A stretch of DNA of 44,792 bases from Acidimicrobiia bacterium (GTDB lineage: Bacteria > Actinomycetota > Acidimicrobiia > IMCC26256 > JAMXLJ01). The stretch covers positions 1 through 44,792 of the forward strand of contig DASRES010000011.1 of assembly GCA_035651955.1 (NCBI GenBank), in the 5' to 3' direction. The notes under the pieces were generated by a model. That model saw only the letters and a list, made by a program, of their open reading frames with translations. It searched no databases and had not been told where the DNA came from. Numbering within the stretch: position 1 is the stretch's first letter; the number at the start of each line of letters is the position of its first letter. The position numbers and the translations under genes were made by a program. Shown here one piece after another: positions 1-9,140 of this stretch.

Positions 1-200
1 CCGAAGCTGCCCGTCCCTTCGATCGCCCACATCGTTGCGCTGTGCTTGCGACCGAACGCGAGGAGCTGCCGATAGCCCCTCGGGCACGCCGACGCCGTGA
101 GGCACTCGATGACCGCGCCCGTGCCGCTGACCGCGGCAGCCGTGTGCGTGTGCTTGTGCGTGTCGACACCGATGACGACGTCGAGATGTTCTGCCAGCAT
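1..200 (-). CDS. IS110-family transposase, N-terminal part (runs off window)
   Basis: Sixty-six codons are visible from an ATG at 200, read leftward to the window edge. The protein opens MLAEHLDVVIGVDTHKHTHT, with the GVDTHK motif that carries the first acidic residue of the RuvC-like DEDD domain of IS110 transposases. It continues with RGYRQLLAFG and WAIEGTGSF, both typical of this N-terminal domain. The family acts by a recombinase-like mechanism guided by a noncoding RNA from the element's own end. The catalytic serine domain would lie outside the window, so intactness cannot be judged. The noncoding stretch upstream (201-506) is where an IS110-group element would hold its guide RNA. Confidence 0.85.
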   Translation of the reverse strand, partial: MLAEHLDVVIGVDTHKHTHTAAAVSGTGAVIECLTASACPRGYRQLLAFGRKHSATMWAIEGTGSF

Positions 201-506
201 GGACACCGCTCCTTGACCAAGGGAGTGAACCGTTGTCGGTGCCGGTCCGAGCGGCGCTGCGGCAAGACTGTGATGAGTCACGCCGCATCGCGGCGGACGA
301 GCTTCTGATCAGGCCAACGCACGGCGACCGGGCCGGTGCCGGCGACGCCGCGGACAAGTCCCATTCAAGGCACCCGAAGGGCCGATCAGTTTTCGGGTCA
401 CGCGCCGTCACCGACAGCCAGCCTCAACGCCGGCGCCACTCAACCGGTGGACCCGAGACTCACAGTCAGTTTTCGACCGGTGATAAGGGGACGCTTCTAT
501 GTTGGG
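201..506 (-). ncRNA. IS110 noncoding end, candidate bridge RNA region
   Basis: This 306-bp stretch has no convincing protein gene. It lies immediately upstream of the IS110 transposase start, on the same (minus) strand. In IS110-group elements that noncoding end encodes the structured bridge RNA that pairs with donor and target DNA. Visible structure includes a hairpin at 209-225 (CTCCTT/AAGGGAG, next to the start codon), a perfect 6-bp stem at 281-295 (CGCCGC-ATC-GCGGCG), and a repeated TCAGTTTTCG at 386-395 and 466-475. The exact RNA ends and loops cannot be assigned by eye. Part of this interval, nearer 506, may be the right end of the neighbouring IS110 remnant. Confidence 0.3.
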
Positions 507-729
507 TCAAGTCGTTGACGGGAGCGCTTCAAGCTCGCGGAAGAGCCGCCGGGCGACGTAGCGCTTCAAGCACCGCTTGATCTCGCGGACGCTCTTGCCC
601 TCGGCGATCCGACGTTGTACGTAGATCTTCGTCTCGGCGTCTTGGCGCATCCGAACCATCACGATCGTGTGCAACGCGCGGTTGAGCTGGCGGTCACCGC
701 GGCGGTTCAGGCGGTGGCGTACGACGGTG
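507..729 (-). pseudogene. IS110-family transposase, C-terminal remnant
   Basis: Reading leftward from the IS3 boundary, about 74 codons match the C-terminal end of IS110-family transposases: VVRHRLNRRGDRQLNRALH, then MVRMRQDAETKIYVQRRIAEG and EIKRCLKRYVARRLFREL, ending at a stop at 507-509. The N-terminal and central parts are missing; the sequence is cut exactly where the IS3 inverted repeat begins (730). It belongs to a different copy from the N-terminal fragment at 1-200, because on the minus strand it lies upstream of that start. This is a deletion remnant with no function expected. Confidence 0.75.
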
Positions 730-755
730 TGAACCGCCTCGGGTTTGATGGAGAC
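730..755 (+). repeat. IS3 terminal inverted repeat (orfB side)
   Basis: Twenty-six bases beginning TGAACCGCCTCGGG. They match the reverse complement of 2017-2042 at 22 of 26 positions. Confidence 0.85.
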
Positions 756-759
756 CCGG

Positions 760-1988
<1,229 letters not shown>

Positions 1989-2016
1989 CGGCCCCATCCT
2001 CCCGCATAGGGACGGA

Positions 2017-2042
2017 GCCTCCACCAGACCCGGGGCGGTTCA
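2017..2042 (-). repeat. IS3 terminal inverted repeat (orfA side)
   Basis: Read on the minus strand this begins TGAACCGCCCCGGG and mirrors 730-755 with four mismatches. It marks the upstream end of the element, 29 bp before the orfA start. Confidence 0.85.
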
Positions 2043-2133
2043 CGTCAAGCCACGGCGACTACCGTCACCGCGGGACGCGACAGCCGTGCGCGGTTAGTCG
2101 CCACGTTGGCAACCACGTTCGTCACATGCCCCA

Positions 2134-2206
2134 GCCCTCGTAGCTCAGGGGATAGAGCAACGGTTTCCTAAACCGTGTGTCGCAGGTTCGAATCCTGCCG
2201 GGGGCG
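2134..2206 (+). tRNA. tRNA-Arg (anticodon CCT)
   Basis: A full cloverleaf can be folded by hand: acceptor 2134-2140 (GCCCTCG) with 2199-2205 (CGGGGGC, one G-U pair), D stem GCTC/GAGC (2143-2146, 2155-2158), anticodon stem ACGGT/ACCGT around loop TTCCTAA with CCT at 2167-2169, and T stem GCAGG/CCTGC around TTCGAAT (2187-2193). The discriminator is G2206. CCA is not encoded. It decodes AGG. IS debris stops about 90 bp upstream, consistent with tRNA genes serving as insertion hotspots. Confidence 0.93.
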
Positions 2207-2608
2207 CTACTTCCAGCCTGGGGTTCGGCCGGCCTGCTCGAGCCACGCGTGCAGCTCCGGTCCGTCCGCCTCCTCCATCGTGGTCACCTTGACGTAGCGG
2301 GTGCGGTCGGCCGTGCCGAGTGGCGGCGGGGCATCGAAGTCCGCGCCCCCGAGGAAGACGACATTCACGGAAACGTCGTACGCGGCGAGCTCGATGATCC
2401 ACCCGAGCTCCGGGAGCCCGTAGTACGGGCGCTTCCACTTGACGGCGTAGTGAAGGCCCGGGATCGTCGCTCGGATCGACTCGTCGAGGTGCCGGAGGAT
2501 GGGCTGCAGGTGGGGCACCTGGCGCTCGAACCACTCGTCGATGTCGGCGTGGCTCGCGGTCGGCTCGGGCGGCTTCCGCCCTGCATTCCCCTTGATCGCC
2601 TTCGGCAT
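2207..2608 (-). CDS. DUF1801 (YdhG-like) protein
   Basis: A 133-residue protein of the DUF1801 fold. It has an N-terminal Lys-rich tail (MPKAIKGNAGRKPP), then IDEWFERQVPHLQPILRHLD, IPGLHYAVKWKRPYYGLPE and a C-terminal block with TMEEADGPELHAWLEQAG. The KWKRPYYG stretch is the family hallmark. The ATG at 2608 follows a strong GGAGGG site. The stop codon abuts the 3' end of the tRNA with no gap, on the opposite strand. Members are often found beside SRPBCC and ArsR genes, as here, but no biochemical role is established from sequence. Confidence 0.8.
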   Translation of the reverse strand: MPKAIKGNAGRKPPEPTASHADIDEWFERQVPHLQPILRHLDESIRATIPGLHYAVKWKRPYYGLPELGWIIELAAYDVSVNVVFLGGADFDAPPPLGTADRTRYVKVTTMEEADGPELHAWLEQAGRTPGWK

Positions 2609-2746
2609 CGCGTGCCCTCCTTCGCCACCCTGTTCGCCGACGTACCCGCTCCGGTCTATCGAACTGCCCGAGCGTGAGACGACGCGGCGCCCGAGCGCGT
2701 CCGAGGGTCCGTCGTCGAGCGATGAGTCGGCGGCGCGAGGGGAGTC

Positions 2747-3373
2747 GTGAGGGGCATGACCAAGGTGCTGACGCACATGTGCATGTCGCTGGACGGGTTC
2801 GTCGCCCAGCCCGACGACAACCCGGCGGAGCTCTTCGACTGGTACTGGAGCGGCGACGTCGTCGTGCCGAGCGCGCAGCAGGGCATGACGTTCTCGGTCG
2901 ACGCGGCGAGCGCCCCGATGTTGCGGGACCTCACGTTGGGCTGCGGCGCGCTGATCGCGGGCCGTCGGTTGTTCGACCAGACCGACGGCTGGGGCGACAA
3001 CCATCCTGCCGGCGCGCCGGTGGTGGTGGTGACCCACCGTCCACCGCCCGAAGACGCCGCGGAGCGGTTCCCGCGAACGACCTTCACGGGCAGTGTCGAG
3101 GAGGCGGTCGCGACCGCGAAGGAGATCGCGGGCGACAAGTTCGTCACGATCGCGAGCGCCGACATCATCCAGCAGGCGTTGAACCTCGGCCTCGTCGACG
3201 AGCTCTGCATCAGCCAGGTGCCCGTGCTGTTCGGGAGCGGCATCCGCTACTTCGGCGAGCTCGTCGGCGGCCACGTCGTGCTCGACGATCCCGTCGTCGT
3301 CCAAGGCACGCGCGCGCTGCACCTCCGGTACCCGGTGCGCCGTTCCGGCGCGGTCACCAGTGATCCCGCGTGA
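2747..3373 (+). CDS. Dihydrofolate reductase-like (RibD C-terminal domain) protein
   Basis: About 208 residues with the DHFR/RibD_C fold: an N-terminal strand with HMCMSLDGFVAQPDDNP, a middle section with GCGALIAGRRLFDQTDGWGD, VVVVTHRPPP, then DKFVTIASADIIQQALNLGLVDEL and VPVLFGSGIRYF near the end. These are the NADPH-binding elements of the family. Members reduce pterin or pyrimidine-like substrates, or are of unknown function; true folate reductase activity is not implied. Start is GTG 2747 or ATG 2756; GAGGGG precedes both. It is followed 40 bp later by a second member. Confidence 0.8.
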   Translation: MRGMTKVLTHMCMSLDGFVAQPDDNPAELFDWYWSGDVVVPSAQQGMTFSVDAASAPMLRDLTLGCGALIAGRRLFDQTDGWGDNHPAGAPVVVVTHRPPPEDAAERFPRTTFTGSVEEAVATAKEIAGDKFVTIASADIIQQALNLGLVDELCISQVPVLFGSGIRYFGELVGGHVVLDDPVVVQGTRALHLRYPVRRSGAVTSDPA

Positions 3374-3413
3374 GACGCGCTCAGAATCGGTGGCGCGCGT
3401 CGTCTGCATCGAC

Positions 3414-4040
3414 ATGAAGCTCACCGTTCAGACGTTCCTGACCCTCGACGGCGTGATGCAGGCCCCGGGCGGACCCGAGGAGGATCCGAGCGGGGCGTTC
3501 GTGCACGGCGGTTGGCAGGCCCCGTTCGCGGACCCGGCCGTCGGCGAGTTCGTCACCGAGCTCAACGGGCACGCGAGCGCGTTCTTGTTGGGTCGCCGGA
3601 CGTTCGAGATCTTCCGCGGCTACTGGCCCGATCAGACCGACCCCGCCAATCCGATCGCCAGCGCGATCAACTCGCGGCCCAAGTACGTCGTGTCGCACTC
3701 GCTCGGCGAGGCCGACGCGACGTGGCGCGGCGAGCACCCCGACACGGCGCGCCTCGTGACGGGCGACATCGTCGCAGCGGTGCGCGCGCTGAAGGACGAA
3801 CCCGGCGACGAGCTGCAGATCTGGGGAAGCGGCAACCTGCTCCGCACGCTGTTGCAGCACGAGCTCGTCGACCGCTTTCGGTTGATGACGTTCCCGCTCG
3901 TGCTCGGCTCGGGTCGCCGCTTGTTCGACGAGGGCGTCCGCCCGGCGACGATGCGTCCCGTCGACGTCACCGTCACCGAGCTCGGAATCGTCCTCGGCAC
4001 GTACGAACCAGCCGGCCCGGTTCGCCACGGCGAGATGTGA
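3414..4040 (+). CDS. Dihydrofolate reductase-like protein, second copy
   Basis: A 208-residue RibD_C/DHFR-like protein. It opens MKLTVQTFLTLDGVMQAPGG, carries AFLLGRRTFEIFRGYWP, KYVVSHSL and ELQIWGSGNLLRTLLQHEL, and ends with the typical PLVLGSGRRLFDEG segment. The ATG at 3414 matches the family N-terminus; an upstream in-frame extension from 3360 lacks family character. It has the same fold and similar length as the preceding gene but diverged sequence, so the pair is an old duplication or separate recruitment. It converges on the ArsR gene with a 21-bp gap. Confidence 0.8.
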   Translation: MKLTVQTFLTLDGVMQAPGGPEEDPSGAFVHGGWQAPFADPAVGEFVTELNGHASAFLLGRRTFEIFRGYWPDQTDPANPIASAINSRPKYVVSHSLGEADATWRGEHPDTARLVTGDIVAAVRALKDEPGDELQIWGSGNLLRTLLQHELVDRFRLMTFPLVLGSGRRLFDEGVRPATMRPVDVTVTELGIVLGTYEPAGPVRHGEM

Positions 4041-4061
4041 CGGAGCCGTCGACCACAAAGG

Positions 4062-4442
4062 TCAGGTCGTCGGACGCTGATCCGCGTCGCGTTCGGCGCG
4101 CGTCGCGCGCTCGGCGGCGTGCGCCTCTTCGGCGAGTTGCTTGATCACTCGTAACCGGCGATCCCAACGCTTGGCGACCTCGGACAGCGCTCCGGTCGCT
4201 TCGGCGAGACGTTGTTCGCGGACCTCGTAGCGAACCTCGCGCCCTTGGCGGTGTCCGTCGACGAGGCCGACGCGCTGCAGCAGCGCGAGATGCTTCGAGA
4301 TCGCTTGCCGACTGACGGGCATCTCCGTCGTGAGCGTCGTCGCGGTGGCCTGACCGCGCGCGACGAGCAGATCCAGCAGCTTGCGGCGCGTCGGATCCGC
4401 CACCGCCTCCCAGAGATCGTCGTCGTCGGATGCATTGGTCAT
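4062..4442 (-). CDS. ArsR-family transcriptional regulator (SRPBCC-associated)
   Basis: A 126-residue winged-helix protein. DLWEAVADPTRRKLLDLL leads into the HTH with ATTLTTEMPVSRQAISKHLALL, followed by the wing with GREVRYEVREQRL. No metal-binding ELCVC-type motif is present, so it is not a classical arsenic sensor. It matches the subgroup that sits next to START/SRPBCC genes. It overlaps the upstream SRPBCC gene by ATGA (4439-4442), so it is co-translated. Its probable target is the repeated GCAAC-N5-GTTGC site at 5531-5582 before the first gene of this set. Confidence 0.88.
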   Translation of the reverse strand: MTNASDDDDLWEAVADPTRRKLLDLLVARGQATATTLTTEMPVSRQAISKHLALLQRVGLVDGHRQGREVRYEVREQRLAEATGALSEVAKRWDRRLRVIKQLAEEAHAAERATRAERDADQRPTT

Positions 4443-4903
4443 GGCGATGCGCGTCCGGCGGCGAACAGGTCGCGCAGGCGGTCTCCCTGGACCTGCCAAC
4501 CGTGTCGGTGCTCTTCGAAGAACTTCCGCTTGTCGTCCTCGGTCATGTCCATCTGGTCGAGGCCGCTCTCGACGACGCGCAGTCGTGTGCGTTCGTCGCC
4601 GTCCGCGACGAGTGTGAACGTCACGAGCGTCGAGTTCGTCTCCGTCGCGCGCTCACCGGGCGGATACACCCAGCGGTACGAGAAGCGGTGCGGACGATCG
4701 GCGGTGACGACCGTGATGCCGACGACGTTGGGCGCGTCGCTGTCGGCCCGGAACGTGAGCGACCCGACGGCGCCCGGTCGCGCCTCGACGTCGGCGACGT
4801 CCGCGAACCACGTGCGGATCAGGTCCGGTTCGGTGATCGTGCGCCACACCACCTCGACGGGCGCGTCGATCTCGATCTCACGTTCGATCGTGTAGTCGCT
4901 CAT
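4439..4903 (-). CDS. SRPBCC (AHSA1-like) domain protein
   Basis: A 154-residue START-like fold. It begins MSDYTIEREIEIDAPVEVVW, the standard first strand and helix of the family, followed by ITEPDLIRTWFADV, VGSLTFRA, HRFSYRWVYP and a C-terminal helix with FFEEHRHGWQVQGDRLRDLF. These proteins bind hydrophobic ligands or act as Hsp90-activator-like modules; the ligand is unknown. ATG at 4903 is preceded by AAGGAGA. The stop overlaps the ArsR start. This is the second gene of a leftward set with the next SRPBCC gene. Confidence 0.85.
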   Translation of the reverse strand: MSDYTIEREIEIDAPVEVVWRTITEPDLIRTWFADVADVEARPGAVGSLTFRADSDAPNVVGITVVTADRPHRFSYRWVYPPGERATETNSTLVTFTLVADGDERTRLRVVESGLDQMDMTEDDKRKFFEEHRHGWQVQGDRLRDLFAAGRASP

Positions 4904-5003
4904 CGGACCAGTCTCCTTCGCGGTCGGGTTCGGCGCCGTCCGGCAGTGCTCGCTGCCAGTCGGCGCCGAACCCGACGCGTCGTGCGAGGAGGCGGCGTCG
5001 GGA

Positions 5004-5486
5004 TCAAGCCGACGGGTCGCGGGGCTGGTTCGGCCGGCCCTCGCCGGTCTCGAGGAACTGGTGCAGGCTCGGCATGAAGTGGTTCCAGCCGGCGCGGCAC
5101 TGGTCGAAGCACTCGAGCGCGGGGCGCAACCCGACGTGGCGGAACTCGACCGCGCTCGTGCCGTCGTCGTTCTGTCGCGCCGAGAACGAGGGCTTGGTGC
5201 CGATCCAGTCGTCGAGCACGCACTCGGTGACGGTCCACGTGACGGCGTCGGTTCCTGGCGCGTGCTCGATCGTGAAGCCGGCGAGCAGCGCGCCGTTGTC
5301 CATGAAGAGGCGCACGTCGTCGCCGTCACGCTCGGACCGTGTCGCGGCGGTCCACCAACCGCGGATCAGCGCGTCGTCGGTCACCGCCGCGATGACCTGG
5401 GGCAGCGAGGCGTGCACCGTCATCGCGTAGGCGTAGTCGTCGGAAGCTGCGGTGAGCGGAGCGGGGGAACCTGAGCGGGTGGCCAT
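5004..5486 (-). CDS. SRPBCC domain protein, first gene of ArsR set
   Basis: A 160-residue SRPBCC protein, with YAYAMTVHASLPQVIAAVTD, DALIRGWWTAATRSERDG, FTIEHAPG and a C-terminal helix with CFDQCRAGWNHFMPSLHQFL. It is about the size of the downstream relative but diverged. ATG 5486 has a good AAGGAGA site. About 100 bp separate it from the next SRPBCC gene, so an internal promoter is possible. The upstream region holds two near-identical palindromes, implying control by the ArsR protein encoded at the end of the set. Confidence 0.82.
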   Translation of the reverse strand: MATRSGSPAPLTAASDDYAYAMTVHASLPQVIAAVTDDALIRGWWTAATRSERDGDDVRLFMDNGALLAGFTIEHAPGTDAVTWTVTECVLDDWIGTKPSFSARQNDDGTSAVEFRHVGLRPALECFDQCRAGWNHFMPSLHQFLETGEGRPNQPRDPSA

Positions 5487-5530
5487 GATCGTCTCCTTGT
5501 CTCGTGGTCTCGTGCCGCCGGGCTCGTCCC

Positions 5531-5582
5531 GACGCGCAACCGATAGTTGCACATCCCGGCCGGACGCGCAACCCCTAGTTGC
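5531..5582. promoter_or_regulatory. Duplicated palindromic operator, probable ArsR site
   Basis: Two copies of GACGCGCAACC..TAGTTGC occur at 5531-5550 and 5563-5582, identical at 18 of 20 positions and 32 bp apart, about three helical turns. Each contains the palindrome GCAAC-N5-GTTGC. The pair stands 45-96 bp upstream of the SRPBCC gene start at 5486 (minus strand), between it and the rightward hydrolase gene. The only regulator in the adjacent set is the ArsR protein at 4062-4442, hence the assignment. Binding itself is inferred. Confidence 0.65.
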
Positions 5583-5686
5583 GTGTTTTTGGGTCCCGCG
5601 CTCGCTCGGTGCGATGTTTGAGCCCGCCCGAAGACGAACACGCTGGTCACACGGCGTCGACGGGGGGTCATCGGGGGGTGCGCGGG

Positions 5687-8017
5687 ATGCGGACGGGCAG
5701 GGCGGGACGGACCATCATCGCCACGGGCGCCGCCGTGCTCCTCGCCCTGACGGCGGTCGCCTGCACGCCCGGGGGACCGCCGCCACCGCCGTTCACCGCC
5801 GTGGGCAGCGCCGAGCAGGTGTACGTCACCGGTCTCGCGCCGAACGCGCAGATGTCGCTCCTCACGCCGACCGGGGCGACGCTGTCCACGCAGAACGCCG
5901 ATTCGCTCGGCGGCTTGCTCTTCCGCAACGTGCCGCCCGGCAGTGGCTACCGCGTGCGGCTGCAGCCGGGCGGGCCCGAGTCGGGTCCGCTGACCGTTCA
6001 CTCGAACGCCGCCGCGCCGTGGGATCCCGGCATCTACAACCAGTCGATCCCCGACAACGGCTACACGTACCTCACGACGCGCGACGGCACGAAGCTCGCG
6101 ATCGACGTCCACCCGCCGACGAGCCCCGCGGGTGAGCCCGGCCTTCCGTCGTCGATCCACCTTCCGAACCTGCCGGCCAGCACGAGCTACGCGCCGCCGT
6201 ACCCGACGCTGATCGAGTACTCGGGCTACGGCTACGCGGACCCGGCCGGGCCGGTGAACGGCATCGCGGTCCTCGCGAACCTCATGGGGTTCGCGGTCGT
6301 CGACGTGAACATGCGCGGGACCGGTTGCTCGGGCGGCGCGTTCGACTTCTTCGAGCCGCTCCAGAACCTCGACGGCTACGACGTGATCGAGACGATCGCG
6401 CACCAGCCGTGGGTGCTCGGCAACAAGGTCGGCATGATCGGCATCTCCTACGGCGGCATCAGCCAGCTCTTCACCGCCCAGCTCCAGCCGCCGCATCTCG
6501 AAGCGATCGCGCCGCTGTCGGTGCTCGACGCGACCGCGACGACGCTCTACCCGGGCGGGATCCTGAACACCGGGTTCGCGGTCGCGTGGGCGCAGCAACG
6601 CCAGCAGGAAGCACAGCCCGCTCCCGCGCCCGGCACGCAGCCGTACGCGAGCCAGCAGATCCAGTCGGGTGACCAGACCTGCAAGGACAACCAGGTCCTG
6701 CACGGCGAGGCCGCGGACCTCATGAGCAAGATCCGCGCGAACAACTACTACAACCCGTCCGTCGCCGACCCGCTCGACCCGGTGACGTTCGTGAACAAGA
6801 TCAACGTGCCGACGTTCCTCGCCTGCCAGTGGGAGGACGAGCAGACGGGCGGCCACTGCGCGGATCTCGCGCAGCACTTCACCGGCACGAACCAGAAGTG
6901 GTTCACGTTCACCAACGGCGCGCACATCGACTCACTCGATCCGTACACGTACGACCGCTGGTACGACTTCCTCCAGCTCTTCGTCGCGCACCAGGCGCCG
7001 ATCGTGAACCAGGCCGCGACCAGAGCCGCGGCGCCGGTGATCTACCAGGCGGCGATGGGGCTTCCCCAGAGCGACGTCGTCACGTTGCCGCCCGATCCGA
7101 TCCAGCTGCAGCCGACCTACCAGAGCGCGCTGTCCGCGTTCGAGGCGTTGCCCCCGGTTCGCATCCTGTTCGACAACGGCGCCGGGCACCTGGTGGGCGC
7201 GAGCTCGAACCCCGGCGACCCGTATCCGGCGTTCGAGCAGTCCTTCTCGGCGTTCCCGATCCCGGGCACGACCGCGCGCACGTGGTACTTCGGGCCCGGC
7301 GGCACGCTGAACGCGACGCCTCCGGTCCTCCCCGGCAGCGACACCTACACCTCCGACGTCACCGCGCTCCCGCCGAACGACTACTCGGGCAACACCGGAT
7401 CGGGCGGCCTCTGGGGCAACGCGTCCCAGTGGCAGTGGAACTGGCAGCACAACCCGGCCGGCACCGCGGTGTCGTACACGTCCGCGCCACTCGCGACGGA
7501 CACGTCCGTCATCGGGGGTGGTTCGGTCCAGGCGTGGGTGAAGTCGTCGACGCCCGACGTCGACCTCCAAGCGACCATCAGCGAGGTCCGGCCCGACGGC
7601 AGCGAGACGTTCGTGCAGAACGGTTGGATCCGCGCGAGCGAGCGCAAGCTCTCGACGACGTCGGACAACATCTTCAAGCAGCCGAGCACGCCGCTCGAGC
7701 CCATCCCGACGTTCCTGGCGTCCGACGCGCAGCCGATGCCGGCAGGACAGTTCGCCGCGGTGACGATCCCGCTCTACTTCGAAGGACACGTCTACCGCGC
7801 CGGCTCGCGGATCAAGGTCACGATCGCGGCACCGAACGGCACCCAGCCGATCTGGTCGTCCGACGAGACCAAGCCGCCGACGGGCACCGCGACCGAGTCG
7901 ATCGCGTTCTCGACGGCCATGCCGTCGAACCTGACCCTCCCGGTCGTTCCGGGCGTGCTCGTCCCGTCCGCGTTGCCGGCCTGCCCGAGTCTGCGCAACG
8001 AGCCCTGCCGCCCGTAA
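5687..8017 (+). CDS. CocE/NonD-family hydrolase, probable lipoprotein
   Basis: A 776-residue secreted serine hydrolase of the X-Pro dipeptidyl-peptidase S15/CocE type. The signal sequence has arginines, a hydrophobic core and LTAVAC with C26 as the likely lipidated residue. An N-terminal extension of about 100 residues precedes the alpha/beta-hydrolase domain, which shows YTYLTTRDGTKLAIDVHPP, VDVNMRGTGCSGG and the nucleophile elbow GISYGG (S254). The C-terminal third is the jelly-roll domain, with a segment containing YRAGSRIKVTIAAPN. It probably acts on esters or peptides outside the membrane; substrate unknown. ATG 5687 gives a proper signal peptide; the in-frame extension to 5579 does not. 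Confidence 0.88.
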   Translation: MRTGRAGRTIIATGAAVLLALTAVACTPGGPPPPPFTAVGSAEQVYVTGLAPNAQMSLLTPTGATLSTQNADSLGGLLFRNVPPGSGYRVRLQPGGPESGPLTVHSNAAAPWDPGIYNQSIPDNGYTYLTTRDGTKLAIDVHPPTSPAGEPGLPSSIHLPNLPASTSYAPPYPTLIEYSGYGYADPAGPVNGIAVLANLMGFAVVDVNMRGTGCSGGAFDFFEPLQNLDGYDVIETIAHQPWVLGNKVGMIGISYGGISQLFTAQLQPPHLEAIAPLSVLDATATTLYPGGILNTGFAVAWAQQRQQEAQPAPAPGTQPYASQQIQSGDQTCKDNQVLHGEAADLMSKIRANNYYNPSVADPLDPVTFVNKINVPTFLACQWEDEQTGGHCADLAQHFTGTNQKWFTFTNGAHIDSLDPYTYDRWYDFLQLFVAHQAPIVNQAATRAAAPVIYQAAMGLPQSDVVTLPPDPIQLQPTYQSALSAFEALPPVRILFDNGAGHLVGASSNPGDPYPAFEQSFSAFPIPGTTARTWYFGPGGTLNATPPVLPGSDTYTSDVTALPPNDYSGNTGSGGLWGNASQWQWNWQHNPAGTAVSYTSAPLATDTSVIGGGSVQAWVKSSTPDVDLQATISEVRPDGSETFVQNGWIRASERKLSTTSDNIFKQPSTPLEPIPTFLASDAQPMPAGQFAAVTIPLYFEGHVYRAGSRIKVTIAAPNGTQPIWSSDETKPPTGTATESIAFSTAMPSNLTLPVVPGVLVPSALPACPSLRNEPCRP

Positions 8018-8061
8018 CGAATGGCGCGCGGCGCGCGGACGCCGACGACACGGGCTCGCGA

Positions 8062-8598
8062 TCAGGAGCGGACGTCCACGCCGTGGAGGCGCGCGCCTTG
8101 GAGGCGAGAGCCGCGCCTATGAACGAGCAGCGCGCGGGCCTCGTCCTCCTCCATGCACTCGCCGACGGTCTCCATGCCGTGCGCGGCCATCAGGTGCGCC
8201 AGGGTGTCGGCGTCGGGACCATGTGCTCGCGGGCCTGCGTCTGCGGGCGTGCCGATCGCTCGCGCGAACGCCAGGAACGAGTCGTCCGCGTGAACCATGA
8301 GGACGCGCGCGGGGCCGTCGAGCACCCGGAAGGTGTGCGGGGCGCCGCGCGGGAACGGCACCCAGTCGCCTGCAGTGACGACGTCGACGTCGTCACCGCA
8401 CCGGACGACCATGCAGCCGTCCAACATGAAGAAGCTGTCGTCGAGATCGTGGTGGACGTGCAGCGGCGGCGACGCCCCCTCGGGCAACGTCGCGAGCGCG
8501 ACGACCGGGCGAGCGTCCCGGTCCGACAGCTCCTCGACGAACACGTCGAGGAACCACCACGGACGACGGCTGCCGCGCCCGGTCAGGCCGCGGTTCAC
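8062..8598 (-). CDS. Cupin-domain protein
   Basis: A 178-residue single-cupin protein. Metal-binding motif 1 is visible as PPLHVHHDLDDSFFMLDG (H47, H49, H50 and acidic residues) and motif 2 as FPRGAPHTF (H88). The N-terminus has RRPWWFLDVFVEEL and the C-terminal tail holds DADTLAHLMAAHGM. It may be an oxygenase or isomerase-like enzyme or a ligand binder; no substrate can be assigned. GTG 8598 overlaps the stop of the upstream NTF2-like gene as GTGA (8595-8598), so translation is coupled and the products probably act together. Confidence 0.82.
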   Translation of the reverse strand: MNRGLTGRGSRRPWWFLDVFVEELSDRDARPVVALATLPEGASPPLHVHHDLDDSFFMLDGCMVVRCGDDVDVVTAGDWVPFPRGAPHTFRVLDGPARVLMVHADDSFLAFARAIGTPADAGPRAHGPDADTLAHLMAAHGMETVGECMEEDEARALLVHRRGSRLQGARLHGVDVRS

Positions 8599-9023
8599 GA
8601 CCGCTCCGGGACGGGTTGGAACATGTAGCGCGCGATCTTCCACGCGTCCGTCCCGCGCCGCAGCACGAACAGCTCGCGGTAGCGACCGGGCACGAGGTCG
8701 CCTGTCGCGCGGACGGTGTTCGTCCCGACGGTGTGCGAGCGAACCGTCGCGGTGTCGCCCCAGACGGCGACGTCGTCGAACGTGAACGTGAAGTCCATCG
8801 CGACCGCGTCCAGCGCGGCGCGATAGACGTCCGTGAGCGCGGCCCGCCCGACCGCGACGTCGAGGTCGGGCGCCATGACGGCGGCGTCCTCGGTGAACAG
8901 GTCGACGATGCTTGCGACATCGTCGGCGCGCATGCGGTCGGCGTACGCCTCGATGACGCGACGGACGGCCGTTGCTTCGTCGTCGGTCGCCACACGTGCG
9001 GTCGCCTGCTCGGACTGGATCAT
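8595..9023 (-). CDS. NTF2/SnoaL-like protein (SgcJ/EcaC type)
   Basis: A 142-residue cone-shaped alpha+beta fold. ATAVRRVIEAYADRMRADD is followed by IVDLFTEDAAVMAPDLD, VAVGRAALTDVYRAALD, then strands with MDFTFTFDDVAVWGDTATVR and a final WKIARYMFQPVPE. This is the usual layout of the SgcJ/EcaC subgroup, whose members include isomerase-like and ligand-binding proteins. ATG 9023 has GGAGG eight bases upstream. It is coupled to the cupin gene by 4-bp overlap. A GTCGCACATCGG element lies at 9077-9088 in the leader, repeated before another operon (33873-33884). Confidence 0.8.
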   Translation of the reverse strand: MIQSEQATARVATDDEATAVRRVIEAYADRMRADDVASIVDLFTEDAAVMAPDLDVAVGRAALTDVYRAALDAVAMDFTFTFDDVAVWGDTATVRSHTVGTNTVRATGDLVPGRYRELFVLRRGTDAWKIARYMFQPVPERS

Positions 9024-9140
9024 CCTGTTGACCTCCTGGACCGGTGTCCGCGGCCAGGGTGTGACGCCAGCCGGGCGTCGCACATCGGCAGGACCACGTA
9101 GGCGTGCGGAGCGGTCTACGTAGTGAGGTCGCGTGAGTCG

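Noticed and set aside
2609-3424. Upstream extension of the DUF1801 frame
   Set aside because: It runs antisense to a clear dihydrofolate-reductase-like gene; the DUF1801 ribosome site and ATG at 2608 are strong.
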